Positions 1-9,522 of a stretch of 64,000 nucleotides of DNA are shown here, piece by piece (position 1 is the stretch's first letter; each line of letters starts with the position of its first letter). The DNA lies in assembly GCA_903904515.1 (NCBI GenBank), contig CAIVCR010000078.1, positions 1 through 64,000 of the forward strand, given 5' to 3'. Source of the stretch: an uncultured Bacteroidia bacterium. GTDB taxonomy: Bacteria; Bacteroidota; Bacteroidia; Bacteroidales; Prolixibacteraceae. A program made the translations under genes and the position numbers. The notes under the pieces are model-generated. The model did no database searches, was not told the DNA's origin, and saw only the letters and a program-made list of their open reading frames with translations.

Positions 1-32
1 GTTATAACTCATAACTTATAACTCATAAGTTA
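1..32. repeat. short AT-rich direct repeats at the window edge
   Basis: The word ATAACTCATAA occurs twice in succession within 32 bases and is followed by its partial inverse TAAGTTATA. The block abuts the stop codon of lgt and may continue left of the window. It may act as a weak transcript end; no function can be assigned. Confidence 0.5.
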
Positions 33-878
33 TACCTTCTTGTAGATTACCGGCGGATGAGTAAGTGCATGCCAGATCAGCCAGATTCCTGCTAGAACAA
101 AAGGAATACTCAGAATTTGTCCCATATTGAGAATCATGCCAGCCTCGAAAGCCTCCTGTTTTTCCTTGATAAATTCGATCAGGAAGCGGGTTAGAAAGAT
201 ACCGATAAAGAAAGCACCTGTAATAAAACCAGTACGATCTTTTAAATCTTTCTTTTTGTAATAGAAATACATTAATAATCCGAATGTGATCAGATAGCAA
301 AGCGTTTCGTAGATCATAGTCGGATGTTTGGCTACCGTTTCATTGTTCCTCTCGAAAATAAATCCCCATGGAAGATTTGTCGGGATGCCATAAATCTCGG
401 AGTTCATCAGATTCCCGGTACGGATCATTGCACCTACCAGCGCAATAGGGACAACCAGCCGATCAAGTGTCCATAAGATCGGACGTTTAGTTACTCTTTT
501 CGAAAAGAGCCAGACTGCAATAATTATCCCGAAAGCCCCGCCATGACTGGCCAGTCCCTGAAATCCGACAAATTTATACCCGGTATCCCCCTTCGCAATT
601 GGAAGAAATATTTCGATCAGATGTTGTGAATAATAATCCCAGCCATAGAATATGACATGCCCAAGCCTGGCGCCTACAATGGTGGCAATAATCACATACA
701 CAAAAAGCTTTTCTACCAAAATGGGGTCTGTCCCTTCAAATTTAAACATTCGGGTAAGGATTGAAAATCCAAAAAGAAAGCCCATTGCAAACATCAATCC
801 ATACCAACGGACAGAAATCGGGCCGAGACTAAATAATTCCGGACTTGCATTCCAGTGAATTGCTAAAAGTGTACTCAT
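30..878 (-). CDS. lgt: prolipoprotein diacylglyceryl transferase
   Basis: Transfers the diacylglyceryl group of phosphatidylglycerol to the lipobox cysteine of prolipoproteins, the first step of lipoprotein maturation at the inner membrane. The 282-residue protein has about seven hydrophobic segments and the Lgt signature around residues 150-165 (GAMIRTGNLMNSE), containing the arginine and asparagine conserved in the family. Length fits the family. It starts 25 bases after the secA stop, so it is probably the last gene of a secA-lgt transcript. This pairs protein export with lipoprotein processing, consistent with the many lipoproteins encoded in this window. Confidence 0.96.
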   Translation of the reverse strand: MSTLLAIHWNASPELFSLGPISVRWYGLMFAMGFLFGFSILTRMFKFEGTDPILVEKLFVYVIIATIVGARLGHVIFYGWDYYSQHLIEIFLPIAKGDTGYKFVGFQGLASHGGAFGIIIAVWLFSKRVTKRPILWTLDRLVVPIALVGAMIRTGNLMNSEIYGIPTNLPWGFIFERNNETVAKHPTMIYETLCYLITFGLLMYFYYKKKDLKDRTGFITGAFFIGIFLTRFLIEFIKEKQEAFEAGMILNMGQILSIPFVLAGIWLIWHALTHPPVIYKKV

Positions 879-903
879 AAAAATTATGAATTATAAATTA
901 TAA

Positions 904-3900
904 TTAATCTACGAGTCCGTGACCGTGGCAGTTTTTGAATTTCTTTCCGCTGCCACATGGACAAGGCTCATTGCGACCCACTTTGGGGGCAACGCGGACC
1001 GGTTGAACATGCTTCTCTTCAGGCTGACGGTCGGATGATGCTTCCGATGCATCGCTTTTCTCTTCACGATATTTGGAACGGTCGGCATGATGACGAACAG
1101 CAGGCGCCTCACGCACCTCGTCAGCTTCGCTAATTGGGATCTGACCTTTCATCAGGGTAGAAACCACCCCTTTATTTACCCGCTCCATCATCGCCTTAAA
1201 GAGGTTGAATGATTCGAGTTTATAGATTAACAGGGGATCTTTTTGCTCATAGGAAGCATTCTGAACCGAGGTCCTCAACTCATCCAGTTCGCGGAGGTTC
1301 TCTTTCCAATGTTCATCAATGGTTGCCAGAATTACCTGTTTCTCATACGACTTAACAAGATCCTGACCATGTGTCTTATACGCCTTTTCAAGATTGGTCA
1401 CGATATTAAACAACCGTAATCCGTCGGTGATAGGGACCACAATATTGTTATAGATATGAGATTTAGTCTCATACACATTTTTTATAACCGGCATTGCCTG
1501 TTTCGAAATGGCCTGTGAGCGGCGCGTGAAATTTCCGATTGCAGCATGATAAATCTTATCACCAACCTCATCAGGTTTAAGACCCACAAATTCATCCTCT
1601 GTGACAGGGGTGTCAAGTGACAGTGAGCGAATCAGGTCAAGTCTGAAATCTTCGAAACCCTCTCTCCCATTTTGCTGATGTTCAGCGGTAATGGAATCAC
1701 TCATGTCAAAAATCATATTCAGGATATCGACATCGATCCTCTCCCCGAACAGTGCGTGCCTCCGCTTTTTATAGATAACTTCCCGCTGAGAATTCATTAC
1801 GTCATCGTATTCGAGCAGACGTTTACGAATTCCGAAGTTATTCTCTTCCACCTTTTTCTGCGCCCGTTCAATGGCATTGGTAATCATCGAATGCTGAATC
1901 ACTTCACCATCTTTCAGACCAAGCTTATCCATGATCCGGACAATCCGGTCAGAGGAGAATAAGCGCATCAGATCATCTTCAAGCGATACGAAGAACTGTG
2001 ATGAACCCGGGTCGCCCTGGCGTCCTGAACGACCGCGTAACTGACGGTCGACACGACGTGATTCATGCCTTTCGGTTCCGATGATGGCCAAACCACCCAA
2101 ATCGCGGGTTTCGGGGGTAAGCTTAATGTCAGTACCACGACCAGCCATATTGGTTGCAATGGTCACCATCCCAAATTTACCTGCCTCAGCCACAATATCG
2201 GCTTCGCGCTGATGGAGTTTGGCATTCAGCACCTGATGTTTAATACCGCGCATTTGAAGCATCCTGCTCAACAATTCAGAAATCTCCACCGAGGTGGTTC
2301 CCACAAGCATTGGCTGTCCCTTTTTATTGAGTCTGACAATCTCATCGATAATCGCGTTGTATTTCTCTTTTTTGGTTTTGTAAACCAAATCTTCAAAGTC
2401 TTTCCGGATCACAGGACGGTTCGTCGGGATTACGACAACCTCCAGTTTATAGATATCCCAGAGTTCCCCAGCCTCAGTCTCCGCAGTTCCGGTCATACCC
2501 GAAAGCTTATGGTACATACGGAAATAATTCTGAAGTGTAATGGTGGCAAAAGTTTGGGTTGCATCTTCAATTTTCACCTTCTCTTTTGCTTCGATAGCCT
2601 GGTGAAGTCCATCAGAATAACGACGCCCCTCCATAATACGGCCGGTTTGCTCGTCTACGATTTTAACTTTCCCGTCAATAAGTACATACTCAACATCCTT
2701 TTCGAACATTGTATACGCTTTCAATAATTGATTGACTGTGTGAACGCGTTCCGATTTAACAGCAAAATTTTGTAAAAGCAAATCTTTTTGCTCCAAAACC
2801 TCAGCCTCAGATAAAACTTTATTATTTTGAATATCAGCAATTTCTGCTCCCACATCAGGGAGAACAAAGAAACCGCTATCCTCATTATCCTTTGAAAGAA
2901 TCTCAATTCCATTGTCTGTTAATTCAATCGAATTCAACTTCTCTTCAATCACAAAATAGAGCGGATCGGTAGCCACATACATGTTTTTGTTATTGTCCTG
3001 CATGTAGAAGTTCTCGATCTTGAGCATTTTGGATTTATTCCCCTCTTCGCTCAGAAACCGGATCAGTGGCTTATGTTTAGGTAGCCCTTTATAGGCACGA
3101 AAAAGTGCAAGTGCACCCTCTTCCGATTCCTTGCTGTTTGATGATCCTATTTTCTTTTTCGCCTCAACCAGATATTGTCCGACCAGGTCACGCTGAGCTT
3201 TAACAAGACGTTCAACCGGAGCTTTGAGTTCGTCAAACAATTGATTTTCCCCTTTGGGTACCGGTCCGGAAATGATAAGCGGAGTACGCGCATCGTCGAT
3301 CAACACTGAGTCGACCTCATCCACAATACCATAATGATGTTTGCGCTGAACCAGATCAGCAGGACTAACGGCCATATTATCACGCAGGTAGTCAAAGCCA
3401 AATTCGTTATTCGTTCCAAAGGTGATATCAGCTTCGTAAGCCAAACGCCGCTCGGTTGAGTTTGGCTGGTGTTTATCGATGCAATCGACCGAAATTCCGT
3501 GGAACTGATAAATCGGTCCCATCCATTCCGAGTCACGTTTGGCGAGGTAATCATTTACGGTGACCAAATGGACACCACGCCCGGCAAGTGCATTCAGAAA
3601 TACAGGAAGGGTCGCTACAAGTGTTTTACCCTCACCGGTACCCATTTCTGAAATCTTCCCTTCATGCAAGACAATACCTCCAATGAGCTGCACATCATAG
3701 TGCAACATATTCCACTTTTGGAGCGATCCCCCGGCGATCCACTCATTCTTATATACTGCATTGTCACCCTCAATGGAAACAAAATCCTTGGATATTGAAA
3801 GGTCCCGATCAAAATCTGTTGCTGTAACAACCACCGTTTCATTCTCCATAAACCGTCGTGCAGTATCTTTAACGATCGAAAATGCCACGGGAAGTATCTC

Positions 3901-4221
3901 ATTTAATACCTCTTCTATCTTTTTCAGGATTAACTCTTCCAATTTATCCACCCTGTCGTAGAGCTTCTCGCCATCCTCAAGGGGTAGCTCGCCGCTTTCG
4001 GCCTGTTCTTTGAGTGTTGCGATTTCGTCCTCTTCTGCCTTAATAGCATTCTGGATCTTACTTCTTAGCAGAGCAGTTTCAGCTCTTAACTCGTCGTTTG
4101 TAAGTGCCGGAAATCTCAAATATTCCTGTTTAACACGCAATAAAACAGGTGTTAACTCTTTAATATCCTTTTGAGATTTATTTCCGAAAAAGCTTGATAG
4201 TACCTTATTGAAAAATGACAT
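904..4221 (-). CDS. secA: preprotein translocase ATPase SecA
   Basis: ATP-driven motor of the Sec pathway, pushing unfolded preproteins through SecYEG. The 1105-residue protein has the Walker A motif [11 protein letters not shown] in nucleotide-binding domain 1, the [15 protein letters not shown] region (DEAD-like box), the second helicase domain with [10 protein letters not shown] and the arginine-finger region [11 protein letters not shown], and a C-terminal zinc tail ([15 protein letters not shown]) that binds SecB or lipids. It is longer than E. coli SecA (901 residues), as is usual in Bacteroidota, because of insertions including one near residues 340-480. A TAnnTTTG-like element lies 45 bases upstream. 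lgt follows. Confidence 0.98.
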   Translation of the reverse strand: MSFFNKVLSSFFGNKSQKDIKELTPVLLRVKQEYLRFPALTNDELRAETALLRSKIQNAIKAEEDEIATLKEQAESGELPLEDGEKLYDRVDKLEELILKKIEEVLNEILPVAFSIVKDTARRFMENETVVVTATDFDRDLSISKDFVSIEGDNAVYKNEWIAGGSLQKWNMLHYDVQLIGGIVLHEGKISEMGTGEGKTLVATLPVFLNALAGRGVHLVTVNDYLAKRDSEWMGPIYQFHGISVDCIDKHQPNSTERRLAYEADITFGTNNEFGFDYLRDNMAVSPADLVQRKHHYGIVDEVDSVLIDDARTPLIISGPVPKGENQLFDELKAPVERLVKAQRDLVGQYLVEAKKKIGSSNSKESEEGALALFRAYKGLPKHKPLIRFLSEEGNKSKMLKIENFYMQDNNKNMYVATDPLYFVIEEKLNSIELTDNGIEILSKDNEDSGFFVLPDVGAEIADIQNNKVLSEAEVLEQKDLLLQNFAVKSERVHTVNQLLKAYTMFEKDVEYVLIDGKVKIVDEQTGRIMEGRRYSDGLHQAIEAKEKVKIEDATQTFATITLQNYFRMYHKLSGMTGTAETEAGELWDIYKLEVVVIPTNRPVIRKDFEDLVYKTKKEKYNAIIDEIVRLNKKGQPMLVGTTSVEISELLSRMLQMRGIKHQVLNAKLHQREADIVAEAGKFGMVTIATNMAGRGTDIKLTPETRDLGGLAIIGTERHESRRVDRQLRGRSGRQGDPGSSQFFVSLEDDLMRLFSSDRIVRIMDKLGLKDGEVIQHSMITNAIERAQKKVEENNFGIRKRLLEYDDVMNSQREVIYKKRRHALFGERIDVDILNMIFDMSDSITAEHQQNGREGFEDFRLDLIRSLSLDTPVTEDEFVGLKPDEVGDKIYHAAIGNFTRRSQAISKQAMPVIKNVYETKSHIYNNIVVPITDGLRLFNIVTNLEKAYKTHGQDLVKSYEKQVILATIDEHWKENLRELDELRTSVQNASYEQKDPLLIYKLESFNLFKAMMERVNKGVVSTLMKGQIPISEADEVREAPAVRHHADRSKYREEKSDASEASSDRQPEEKHVQPVRVAPKVGRNEPCPCGSGKKFKNCHGHGLVD

Positions 4222-4537
4222 TATCTTATCTTGTATAATTAATATCTGAAAAAAACATTCAGCTACAAAGTTAACTCAAAAGTTGGAAGTACCGAAATCT
4301 GAGAACTAATTGTTAATGATTTAATGGTTAATGGTTAATAGTAACGAATAATGGTTAATGGATAATGGTTAATGAATTATCGATTAACAGAAAAGAAAAA
4401 GAGCAGATCCCGAAGAACCTACTCTTTGTGAAATTTCATCACCCCTAAGCGGAATTACTTAATTAAAGGTAAGTCTGCCTGAAAACATTAAGCATTAACC
4501 ATTAAACAATTAACCATTAAATCATTAACCATTATTG
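4222..4537. repeat. secA-ferritin gap with TTAATGGTTAATGG repeats
   Basis: This 316-base gap has no credible gene. Bases 4311-4375 are imperfect direct repeats of TTAATGGTTAATGG and bases 4490-4533 carry the inverse (TTAACCATTAA), so the two blocks could pair across about 115 bases. It lies after the ferritin stop and before secA. A terminator role for ferritin is possible but there is no clear GC hairpin. Confidence 0.5.
4266..4273 (-). promoter_or_regulatory. putative -7 element upstream of secA
   Basis: Read on the minus strand this is TAACTTTG, matching the Bacteroidota -7 consensus TAnnTTTG, 45 bases before the secA start codon. No good TTG -33 partner is visible at the usual spacing, so the call is tentative. 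Confidence 0.35.
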
Positions 4538-5053
4538 TCAAGCTTTTGGAGCAAAAGGATTTACGAATACCCTGTTTTGCATTTCACGATCCATCATTAA
4601 AAGTCCCTGACCCTCACCTTTAATTAAAGTCAGGTTATTTAAAATTTGTCCAACATTGGCCTCTTCTTCAACCTGCTCATCGACAAACCATTGCAAAAAG
4701 CTTTTGGTTGCATGATCACTCTCCTGAATCGAAATATCCATAAGGTGGTCAATCATTGCTGTTACAACCTGTTCATGTTCAAGCGTCTTTTCAAAGACAT
4801 CAACAATACCTGAAAAGTCAACCTGAACTTCTGTAATTGGTGAAAGTTTAACCTTTCCTCCCCGTTCATTCAGGTAATCAAAAAACCGGGTTGCATGAGC
4901 CAACTCCTCCTGATATTGCACCCTCATCCAGTTGGCACATCCTGAGAGACCAGTGGCCTGAAAATAGGCACTCATTGACAGGTAAAGGTATGCCGATTTA
5001 AATTCTGCATTGATTTGCTCATTCAGAGCAACTTCTACTGCTTTTTTTATCAT
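4538..5053 (-). CDS. ftnA: ferritin
   Basis: Iron-storage protein that oxidises Fe(II) and holds the mineral in a 24-subunit shell. The 171-residue protein has the four-helix ferritin pattern with expected ligands: a glutamate near residue 17 (NEQINAE), an E-x-x-H pair near 50-53 (QEELAHA), a second glutamate set near 94-95 (LEHEQ) and a conserved region near 127-130 (DEQVEEE). It lacks the heme-binding methionine context of bacterioferritin, so it is of the non-heme FtnA type. It stands alone, separated from secA and icd by repeat-containing gaps of more than 300 bases. Confidence 0.93.
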   Translation of the reverse strand: MIKKAVEVALNEQINAEFKSAYLYLSMSAYFQATGLSGCANWMRVQYQEELAHATRFFDYLNERGGKVKLSPITEVQVDFSGIVDVFEKTLEHEQVVTAMIDHLMDISIQESDHATKSFLQWFVDEQVEEEANVGQILNNLTLIKGEGQGLLMMDREMQNRVFVNPFAPKA

Positions 5054-5370
5054 AGTCCCTATGTATTAAACATTGATGAAAATAAATTTACTACAACTGT
5101 AGCACACTTACTCGTTACGTATGATGCAACTGGCGGCTGGCGGCTGGCAACTAGCGGCTGGCAACTAGCGGCTGGCAACTGGCGGCTGGCAACTGGCGGC
5201 TGGCAACTGGCAGCCGGCAAATGACCACATCATACAAAATCGATGTTGCATTTTAATCTGAATTAGAATGATATACAACTGATGAATGAAGACAGCCAGT
5301 AGCCAGCAGCAAATGCAAAAACCAATCTGGTTAAATCATAGTACTGTTATTGAACCACCCGGGCCACGGA
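5054..5370. other. icd-ferritin gap without genes
   Basis: The gap holds a 14-base tandem repeat (5129-5219), a related short stretch near 5293-5312 (AGCCAGTAGCCAGCAGC), and otherwise AT-rich sequence. No promoter matching TTG-N19-TAnnTTTG was found for ferritin. No open reading frame here looks real. Confidence 0.6.
5129..5219. repeat. tandem repeat, unit GGCGGCTGGCAACT, about 6 copies
   Basis: A 14-base unit repeats about six times with small changes (GGCGGCTGGCAACT, AGCGGCTGGCAACT), ending in a degenerate copy (GGCAGCCGGCAA). It is far more GC-rich than its surroundings. It lies upstream of ferritin and downstream of icd. There are no unique spacers, so it is not a CRISPR array. Confidence 0.9.
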
Positions 5371-6600
5371 TTAATTTCCCATCCGGATATTCATGAGTTT
5401 TGACAACTCATCCATAAACTGCTCGGTAGTCAGATAATTTTCAGGTTTCAGATTTTCACCATAAATTGAAAGGGCAAGATCTTTAGTCATTTTTCCTGAC
5501 TCTACTGTATCAATACATACATTTTCAAGCAACAATGAGAAATCGATAAGCGCCTGATTGTTATCCAATTTTCCACGGAATGCAAGACCACGTGTCCAGG
5601 CATAGATGGAGGCGATTGGATTAGTCGAAGTTGGGCGACCTTTCTGATACTCCCTGTAGTGACGCGTAACTGTTCCGTGAGCTGCTTCTGCCTCCATAAC
5701 ATCACCATCCGGAGTCATTAGCACTGATGTCATCAAACCGAGTGAACCAAATCCTTGAGCAACAGTATCCGACTGAACATCACCATCATAATTCTTGCAT
5801 GCCCAGATAAAGTTACCATTCCACTTCAGGGCGGAGGCCACCATATCATCAATCAGACGATGCTCATAGGTAATTCCGGCTGCCTTGAATTGCTCTTTAT
5901 AAACATTTACAAAAATCTCTTCGAAAATATCTTTAAAGAAACCATCATATTTTTTCAGGATTGTATTTTTAGTAGAGAGGTAGAGCGGCCATTTTTTAGT
6001 TAGGGCCATCTTGAAACAGCTATGGGCAAAACCCCTGATCGACTCCTCTGTGTTGTACATGGCCATGGCTACACCTGCTCCATCGAAATGGTAAACATCG
6101 TGAACCTGGGCACCTGAAGCATCATCCGGGGTGAAGGTCATGGTGAGACTTCCCGGACGGTCAACTACGATATCGGTTGCACGATACTGATCACCAAAGG
6201 CATGACGACCAATTACGATAGGTGCTGTCCATTGCGGAATAAGTCTTGGAACATTCTTAACCACAATCGGTTCGCGAAAAATTGTACCGTCGAGGATATT
6301 CCGGATCGTTCCGTTTGGAGATTTGTACATCTTCTTTAACCCAAATTCTGTCATCCGGGCCTCATCCGGGGTGATAGTCGCACATTTGATCCCAACCTTG
6401 TACTTTTTAATAGCATTGGCTGCATCAACAGTCACCTGATCGTCAGTTGCATCACGATACTCAATTCCAAGATCATAATATTTGATGTCGATATCCAGAA
6501 ATGGGAGAATCAATTGCTCTCTGATCATTTTCCAAATAATTCGGGTCATTTCATCGCCGTCGAGTTCAACGACAGGATTCAGTACTTTAATTTTTTGCAT
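5371..6600 (-). CDS. icd: NADP-dependent isocitrate dehydrogenase
   Basis: Oxidatively decarboxylates isocitrate to 2-oxoglutarate with NADP+ in the TCA cycle. The 409-residue sequence is of the eukaryote-like homodimeric class: [14 protein letters not shown] at the N-terminus, the substrate loop KSPNGTIRN, the metal-binding aspartates in [10 protein letters not shown] and DGDVQSD, and the NADP-binding motif [12 protein letters not shown]. Length matches the class (400-420). It stands alone between the DnaX gene and the ferritin gap, and no dedicated regulator is visible. Confidence 0.96.
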   Translation of the reverse strand: MQKIKVLNPVVELDGDEMTRIIWKMIREQLILPFLDIDIKYYDLGIEYRDATDDQVTVDAANAIKKYKVGIKCATITPDEARMTEFGLKKMYKSPNGTIRNILDGTIFREPIVVKNVPRLIPQWTAPIVIGRHAFGDQYRATDIVVDRPGSLTMTFTPDDASGAQVHDVYHFDGAGVAMAMYNTEESIRGFAHSCFKMALTKKWPLYLSTKNTILKKYDGFFKDIFEEIFVNVYKEQFKAAGITYEHRLIDDMVASALKWNGNFIWACKNYDGDVQSDTVAQGFGSLGLMTSVLMTPDGDVMEAEAAHGTVTRHYREYQKGRPTSTNPIASIYAWTRGLAFRGKLDNNQALIDFSLLLENVCIDTVESGKMTKDLALSIYGENLKPENYLTTEQFMDELSKLMNIRMGN

Positions 6601-6693
6601 TGAAAAGATTTTATATTAAGAATTATAAACAAGCCCATTATAATTAAAAAAACAACTGAAGCGAAAACATTCTGCAAAAATAATCACTGTAAC

Positions 6694-7353
6694 TTAATAA
6701 TGCTCAAAATCGAGACCAAATTTTGATTTCAAAGTTCCCAGCGCCGGATAGCGACTTACCAGCAGGTTCCACCGTTCATCATCCGTGTATGGAATATTTG
6801 ATTGTTGACTGAGGTGCTCTGAAACGGAAAATACAACCTCAATAGACTCATTATCAAACTGACGCCGCAGAAAACCTGACAGTTTTGGTTTAAGATCCTG
6901 TATTACCCTGTTATACTGAAGTTCTGTATCAAGTTCGTATTCAATTTGTGCCTGACCATTTAGTTTAGGTTCCCTGGCACTTAAGGCAGATTTCAATTGT
7001 GGTGCCTCAATGGTGCTAACAAATGTTTTCCACGCCTCGGCCAATTCAGGCTCCGTCAGTGACCTGACGATCGTCTTTTTAACATATTGGTTATTTTCAT
7101 CATCTACCTTTTTAACATATTCAGATTTTGGTTCATCCCTTAGGGCATCTAAAATAGATGGTGTTGAATATGCGCTGTGGCCGACCGCTTTTTTCACACT
7201 TTGCCTTACTATAACTGGCTCAGCAATAGTTGGTTTTGAAATCGGGATTGGTTGTTCTTTTACAGCAGTAGTTGGATGAATTATCTTCTTATTCGGATCA
7301 ATTCCCGCAAAAATTGGCAAGAGCGAAAGTGTTGCTAAGGCGTCGTCAATTGT
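6694..7353 (-). CDS. dnaX: DnaX C-terminal (tau-specific) part, in the -1 frame
   Basis: This is the downstream half of dnaX, not a separate gene. The frame is open from the ten-A run at 7353-7362 down to a stop at 6694. The only possible own start is a TTG at 7318-7320. Reading back from that codon continues open through residues TIDDALATLSLL to the A run. The N-terminal half reads in the adjacent frame, and a -1 shift (or one extra A in the mRNA) would join the two into a protein of about 589 residues, the usual DnaX size in Bacteroidota. The C-terminal 120 residues look like the helical tau domain that contacts DnaE; the middle (residues about 10-80) is linker-like and rich in K, P and S. 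Confidence 0.8.
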   Translation of the reverse strand, partial: TIDDALATLSLLPIFAGIDPNKKIIHPTTAVKEQPIPISKPTIAEPVIVRQSVKKAVGHSAYSTPSILDALRDEPKSEYVKKVDDENNQYVKKTIVRSLTEPELAEAWKTFVSTIEAPQLKSALSAREPKLNGQAQIEYELDTELQYNRVIQDLKPKLSGFLRRQFDNESIEVVFSVSEHLSQQSNIPYTDDERWNLLVSRYPALGTLKSKFGLDFEHY

Positions 7354-8459
7354 TTTTTTTTTAGTAATTCTTCCAGCTGATCGATTCTTACAAGTGCCAG
7401 TTCAACCAAAAACCGTTGATTAGAAGAGGATTTATATTGAATATCGCACTCGGAAGCCAATTGAAGTGCTCCAATCAGGAAATTGATCGAACACACAGCG
7501 GCCTGCTTTTTATACTTTTCACGGATTTCGCCACCGACTTCAAGGAGTTGTACGGTTACCGGATCTTTACAAATCAGCAAATCCCTGAAATGCTGCCCCA
7601 GGCCCATAATAAAGTGGTGTGCATTAAACCCTTTGTCCAATATTTCACTGAAAGTCATCAGGGTACCAGGAATATCCCCGGCCTGAAAACAATCGGTCAG
7701 CTTAAAATAGTAGTCGTAATCGAGTACATTCAGATTGGCAATGGTATCCTTATAGGTGACATTTGCTCCGCAGAAACTGACAACCTGGTCGAAGATCGAA
7801 AGGGCATCGCGCATCGCTCCATCAGCTTTCTGAGCAATAACATTCAGCGCTTCGGGTTCAGCATTTACATGTTCTTTCTGAGCAACCTCCAGCAGGTATT
7901 TCTCAATATCGGGAATTGCAATCCGGTTAAAATCGTAGATCTGACAGCGCGATAAGATCGTTGGGAGAATTTTGTGTTTTTCAGTTGTGGCCAGAATAAA
8001 GATCGCATGTGCCGGAGGTTCCTCCAATGTTTTTAAAAAGGCATTGAAAGCCGACTGGGATAACATGTGAACCTCATCGATGATATAGACGCTGTATTTA
8101 CCGATTTGGGGTGGAATCCGAACCTTATCGACAAGCGAACGGATATCGTCAACCGAATTATTTGAAGCAGCATCGAGTTCATGAATATTATAAGACCGGT
8201 TTTCGGTGAATGACATGCATGATTCACAGCTGTTGCAAGGCTCAGTATGATCATCCAGGTTCAGGCAATTGATGGTTTTGGCAAATATGCGGGCAGATGT
8301 AGTTTTACCAACACCCCTGGGGCCGCAAAAAAGGTAAGCGTGTGCAAGGTGATTACTCCGGATCGCATTTTTCAATGTCGAGGTTATCGAAGGCTGACCA
8401 ACGACCGAATTAAATGTATCGGGGCGATATTTTCGTGCTGAAACTACGTAGTTTTCCAT
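7335..8459 (-). CDS. dnaX: DNA polymerase III gamma/tau subunit, zero-frame product
   Basis: ATPase of the clamp-loader complex that opens the beta clamp and loads it on primed DNA. The 374-residue product covers AAA+ domains I-III: Walker A GPRGVGKT at 46-53, a four-cysteine zinc module (CLNLDDHTEPCNSCESC), DEVHML Walker B, the sensor region LATTEKHKILPTILSRC with the arginine finger, and the collar domain up to EELLKKK. It ends just past a run of ten A with QLTTP and a stop, so translation in frame gives a gamma-like short form. Continuation in the -1 frame gives the tau-like long form. A good promoter (8487-8516) precedes it. Confidence 0.93.
   Translation of the reverse strand: MENYVVSARKYRPDTFNSVVGQPSITSTLKNAIRSNHLAHAYLFCGPRGVGKTTSARIFAKTINCLNLDDHTEPCNSCESCMSFTENRSYNIHELDAASNNSVDDIRSLVDKVRIPPQIGKYSVYIIDEVHMLSQSAFNAFLKTLEEPPAHAIFILATTEKHKILPTILSRCQIYDFNRIAIPDIEKYLLEVAQKEHVNAEPEALNVIAQKADGAMRDALSIFDQVVSFCGANVTYKDTIANLNVLDYDYYFKLTDCFQAGDIPGTLMTFSEILDKGFNAHHFIMGLGQHFRDLLICKDPVTVQLLEVGGEIREKYKKQAAVCSINFLIGALQLASECDIQYKSSSNQRFLVELALVRIDQLEELLKKKQLTTP
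7353..7362 (-). other. dnaX: homopolymer A10 slippage/frameshift site in dnaX
   Basis: Ten consecutive T on the plus strand are ten A in the dnaX mRNA, read as CTA AAA AAA AAA CAA. The run ends the zero frame five codons before a stop, and the -1 frame continues open for about 220 codons with the expected DnaX C-terminus. GGAAG about ten bases upstream could serve as a Shine-Dalgarno-like stimulator. In other bacteria dnaX makes two products, by -1 ribosomal frameshifting in E. coli and by transcriptional slippage on an A run in Thermus. Which applies here, or whether it is an assembly indel, cannot be told from sequence alone. Confidence 0.75.
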
Positions 8460-8486
8460 AAAACTTTAAGAGGCGTATTTGAGAGC

Positions 8487-8516
8487 CAAAGATATTATTT
8501 TTTATAAACCCCTCAA
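8487..8516 (-). promoter_or_regulatory. dnaX promoter (Bacteroidota type)
   Basis: On the minus strand TTG at 8514-8516 is followed after 19 bases by TATCTTTG at 8487-8494, matching the Bacteroidota TTG-N19-TAnnTTTG consensus. The -7 element ends 27 bases before the dnaX start codon. Confidence 0.65.
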
Positions 8517-8587
8517 CCGGGAAGTCGAAGAAGTTATCAACGATTAAAATTGACTCAGATTATATACTTAAGTAATAGATAAAATAA

Positions 8588-8632
8588 AATGTCGTAATTA
8601 ATTTATAACGACGAAGCAATCTTTACGACATT
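8588..8632. promoter_or_regulatory. perfect inverted repeat, possible operator
   Basis: AATGTCGTAA (8588-8597) is repeated exactly in reverse complement as TTACGACATT (8623-8632), with a third related copy (TAACGAC) between the arms. It sits about 150 bases upstream of the glutathione peroxidase gene. It could be a binding site for a dimeric regulator or a structured leader; there is no T-run to suggest a terminator. Confidence 0.4.
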
Positions 8633-8784
8633 AAATCATTCTAATTACTTAATCAAAATCGATAAATAGTTAATTATCTAAACAATCAGGTTGGTATATT
8701 AATGTACGTAACCCCGAACTTTTCAGGGGTTTAATTTGTTACAGTAAATACAATTAACATGTTAAACTTTAAAAAAAGTATAAA

Positions 8785-9327
8785 ATGAAGAAGATATTTT
8801 TTGTCAGCTGTCTAATGCTATTGGTTATGGGAGCGATTGCCCAGAATAAAACCCTTTATGATTTTAAAGCAACAACCCTGGGGGGAGAACCGTTCGACCT
8901 GTCATCGTTAAAAGGAAAAAAAGTACTCGTTGTCAATACGGCATCCAAGTGCGGGTTAACGCCACAGTATGCAACCCTTCAAAAACTTTACGATAAATAT
9001 AAGGATCATAATTTCGTGATCATTGGATTTCCTGCCAATAATTTCAACAGCCAGGAGCCGGGGACTAATGCAGAGATCCATGAATTTTGTACCCGCAACT
9101 ACGGAGTTACCTTCCCGATGATGTCGAAAATCTCGGTAAAGGGTGCCGATATCGACCCGTTATATAAATGGCTCACATCGAAATCGCTGAATGGGGTTGT
9201 AGATGCTGAGGTGCAATGGAATTTTCAAAAATTCATGATCAATGAGCAGGGATTGCTGGTTGACTTCGCTTCACCCGGGGATAAACCTGATTCAGAAAAA
9301 ATCATTAAATGGATAAAGGGGAATTAA
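8785..9327 (+). CDS. glutathione peroxidase-family protein, exported
   Basis: Thiol peroxidase of the GPx family, reducing hydrogen peroxide or lipid peroxides, in bacteria usually with thioredoxin rather than glutathione. The 180-residue protein has an N-terminal signal peptide (residues 1-20, ending MGAIAQ) and the catalytic Cys56 (NTASKCGLTPQY), Gln90 (NNFNSQEPG) and Trp145-Asn146 (VQWNFQKF). Export suggests a role in the periplasm against external peroxide. It is a single-gene unit followed by short repeats and a hairpin at 9418-9453. Confidence 0.93.
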   Translation: MKKIFFVSCLMLLVMGAIAQNKTLYDFKATTLGGEPFDLSSLKGKKVLVVNTASKCGLTPQYATLQKLYDKYKDHNFVIIGFPANNFNSQEPGTNAEIHEFCTRNYGVTFPMMSKISVKGADIDPLYKWLTSKSLNGVVDAEVQWNFQKFMINEQGLLVDFASPGDKPDSEKIIKWIKGN

Positions 9328-9366
9328 GAATGAAGGAATGAAGGAATGAAGGAATGAAGGAATGAA
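9327..9366. repeat. GAATGAAG tandem repeat
   Basis: The 8-base word GAATGAAG repeats about five times directly after the peroxidase stop codon. A looser version of the same motif recurs at 63030-63060 downstream of dinB. No coding role. Confidence 0.8.
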
Positions 9367-9417
9367 GAATTAAAAATTAAAAGTGATAATTGCCACGTTC
9401 AGGTGGTTCGAAGGGAT

Positions 9418-9453
9418 AAAAGCCGGAGTTGATAAAAATTCAGCTCCGGCTTT
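9418..9453 (+). terminator. hairpin terminator after the peroxidase gene
   Basis: AAAGCCGGAGTTGA and TCAGCTCCGGCTTT pair over 14 positions with one mismatch around an 8-base loop, followed by the T-rich TATCATTTTGATATTTTC. It probably ends the peroxidase transcript. Confidence 0.65.
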
Positions 9454-9522
9454 ATCATTTTGATATTTTCAAAAAAAATAGTAGCTTGCATAGATCTAAT
9501 TAACAACCTAAAATTTCTGGCT

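Larger units (their letters stand above)
8460..8784. other. divergent intergenic region between dnaX and the peroxidase
   Basis: This 325-base gap contains the dnaX promoter at its left end and a perfect 10-base inverted repeat at 8588-8632. The rest is very AT-rich. No clear TAnnTTTG was found for the peroxidase gene and no small gene is credible. Confidence 0.55.

Noticed and set aside
2065-2727. 220-codon open frame antisense to secA
   Set aside because: A shadow of the secA codons; secA is certain on the other strand.
5129-5219. Possible CRISPR array or coding repeat upstream of ferritin
   Set aside because: Continuous 14-base tandem repeat with no spacers; the short frame across it has no start signal or family match.
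7318-7320. Independent gene starting at the TTG at 7318-7320
   Set aside because: The frame is open upstream to the A10 run and the product is the missing C-terminal part of DnaX, so it is treated as one gene with the N-terminal half.
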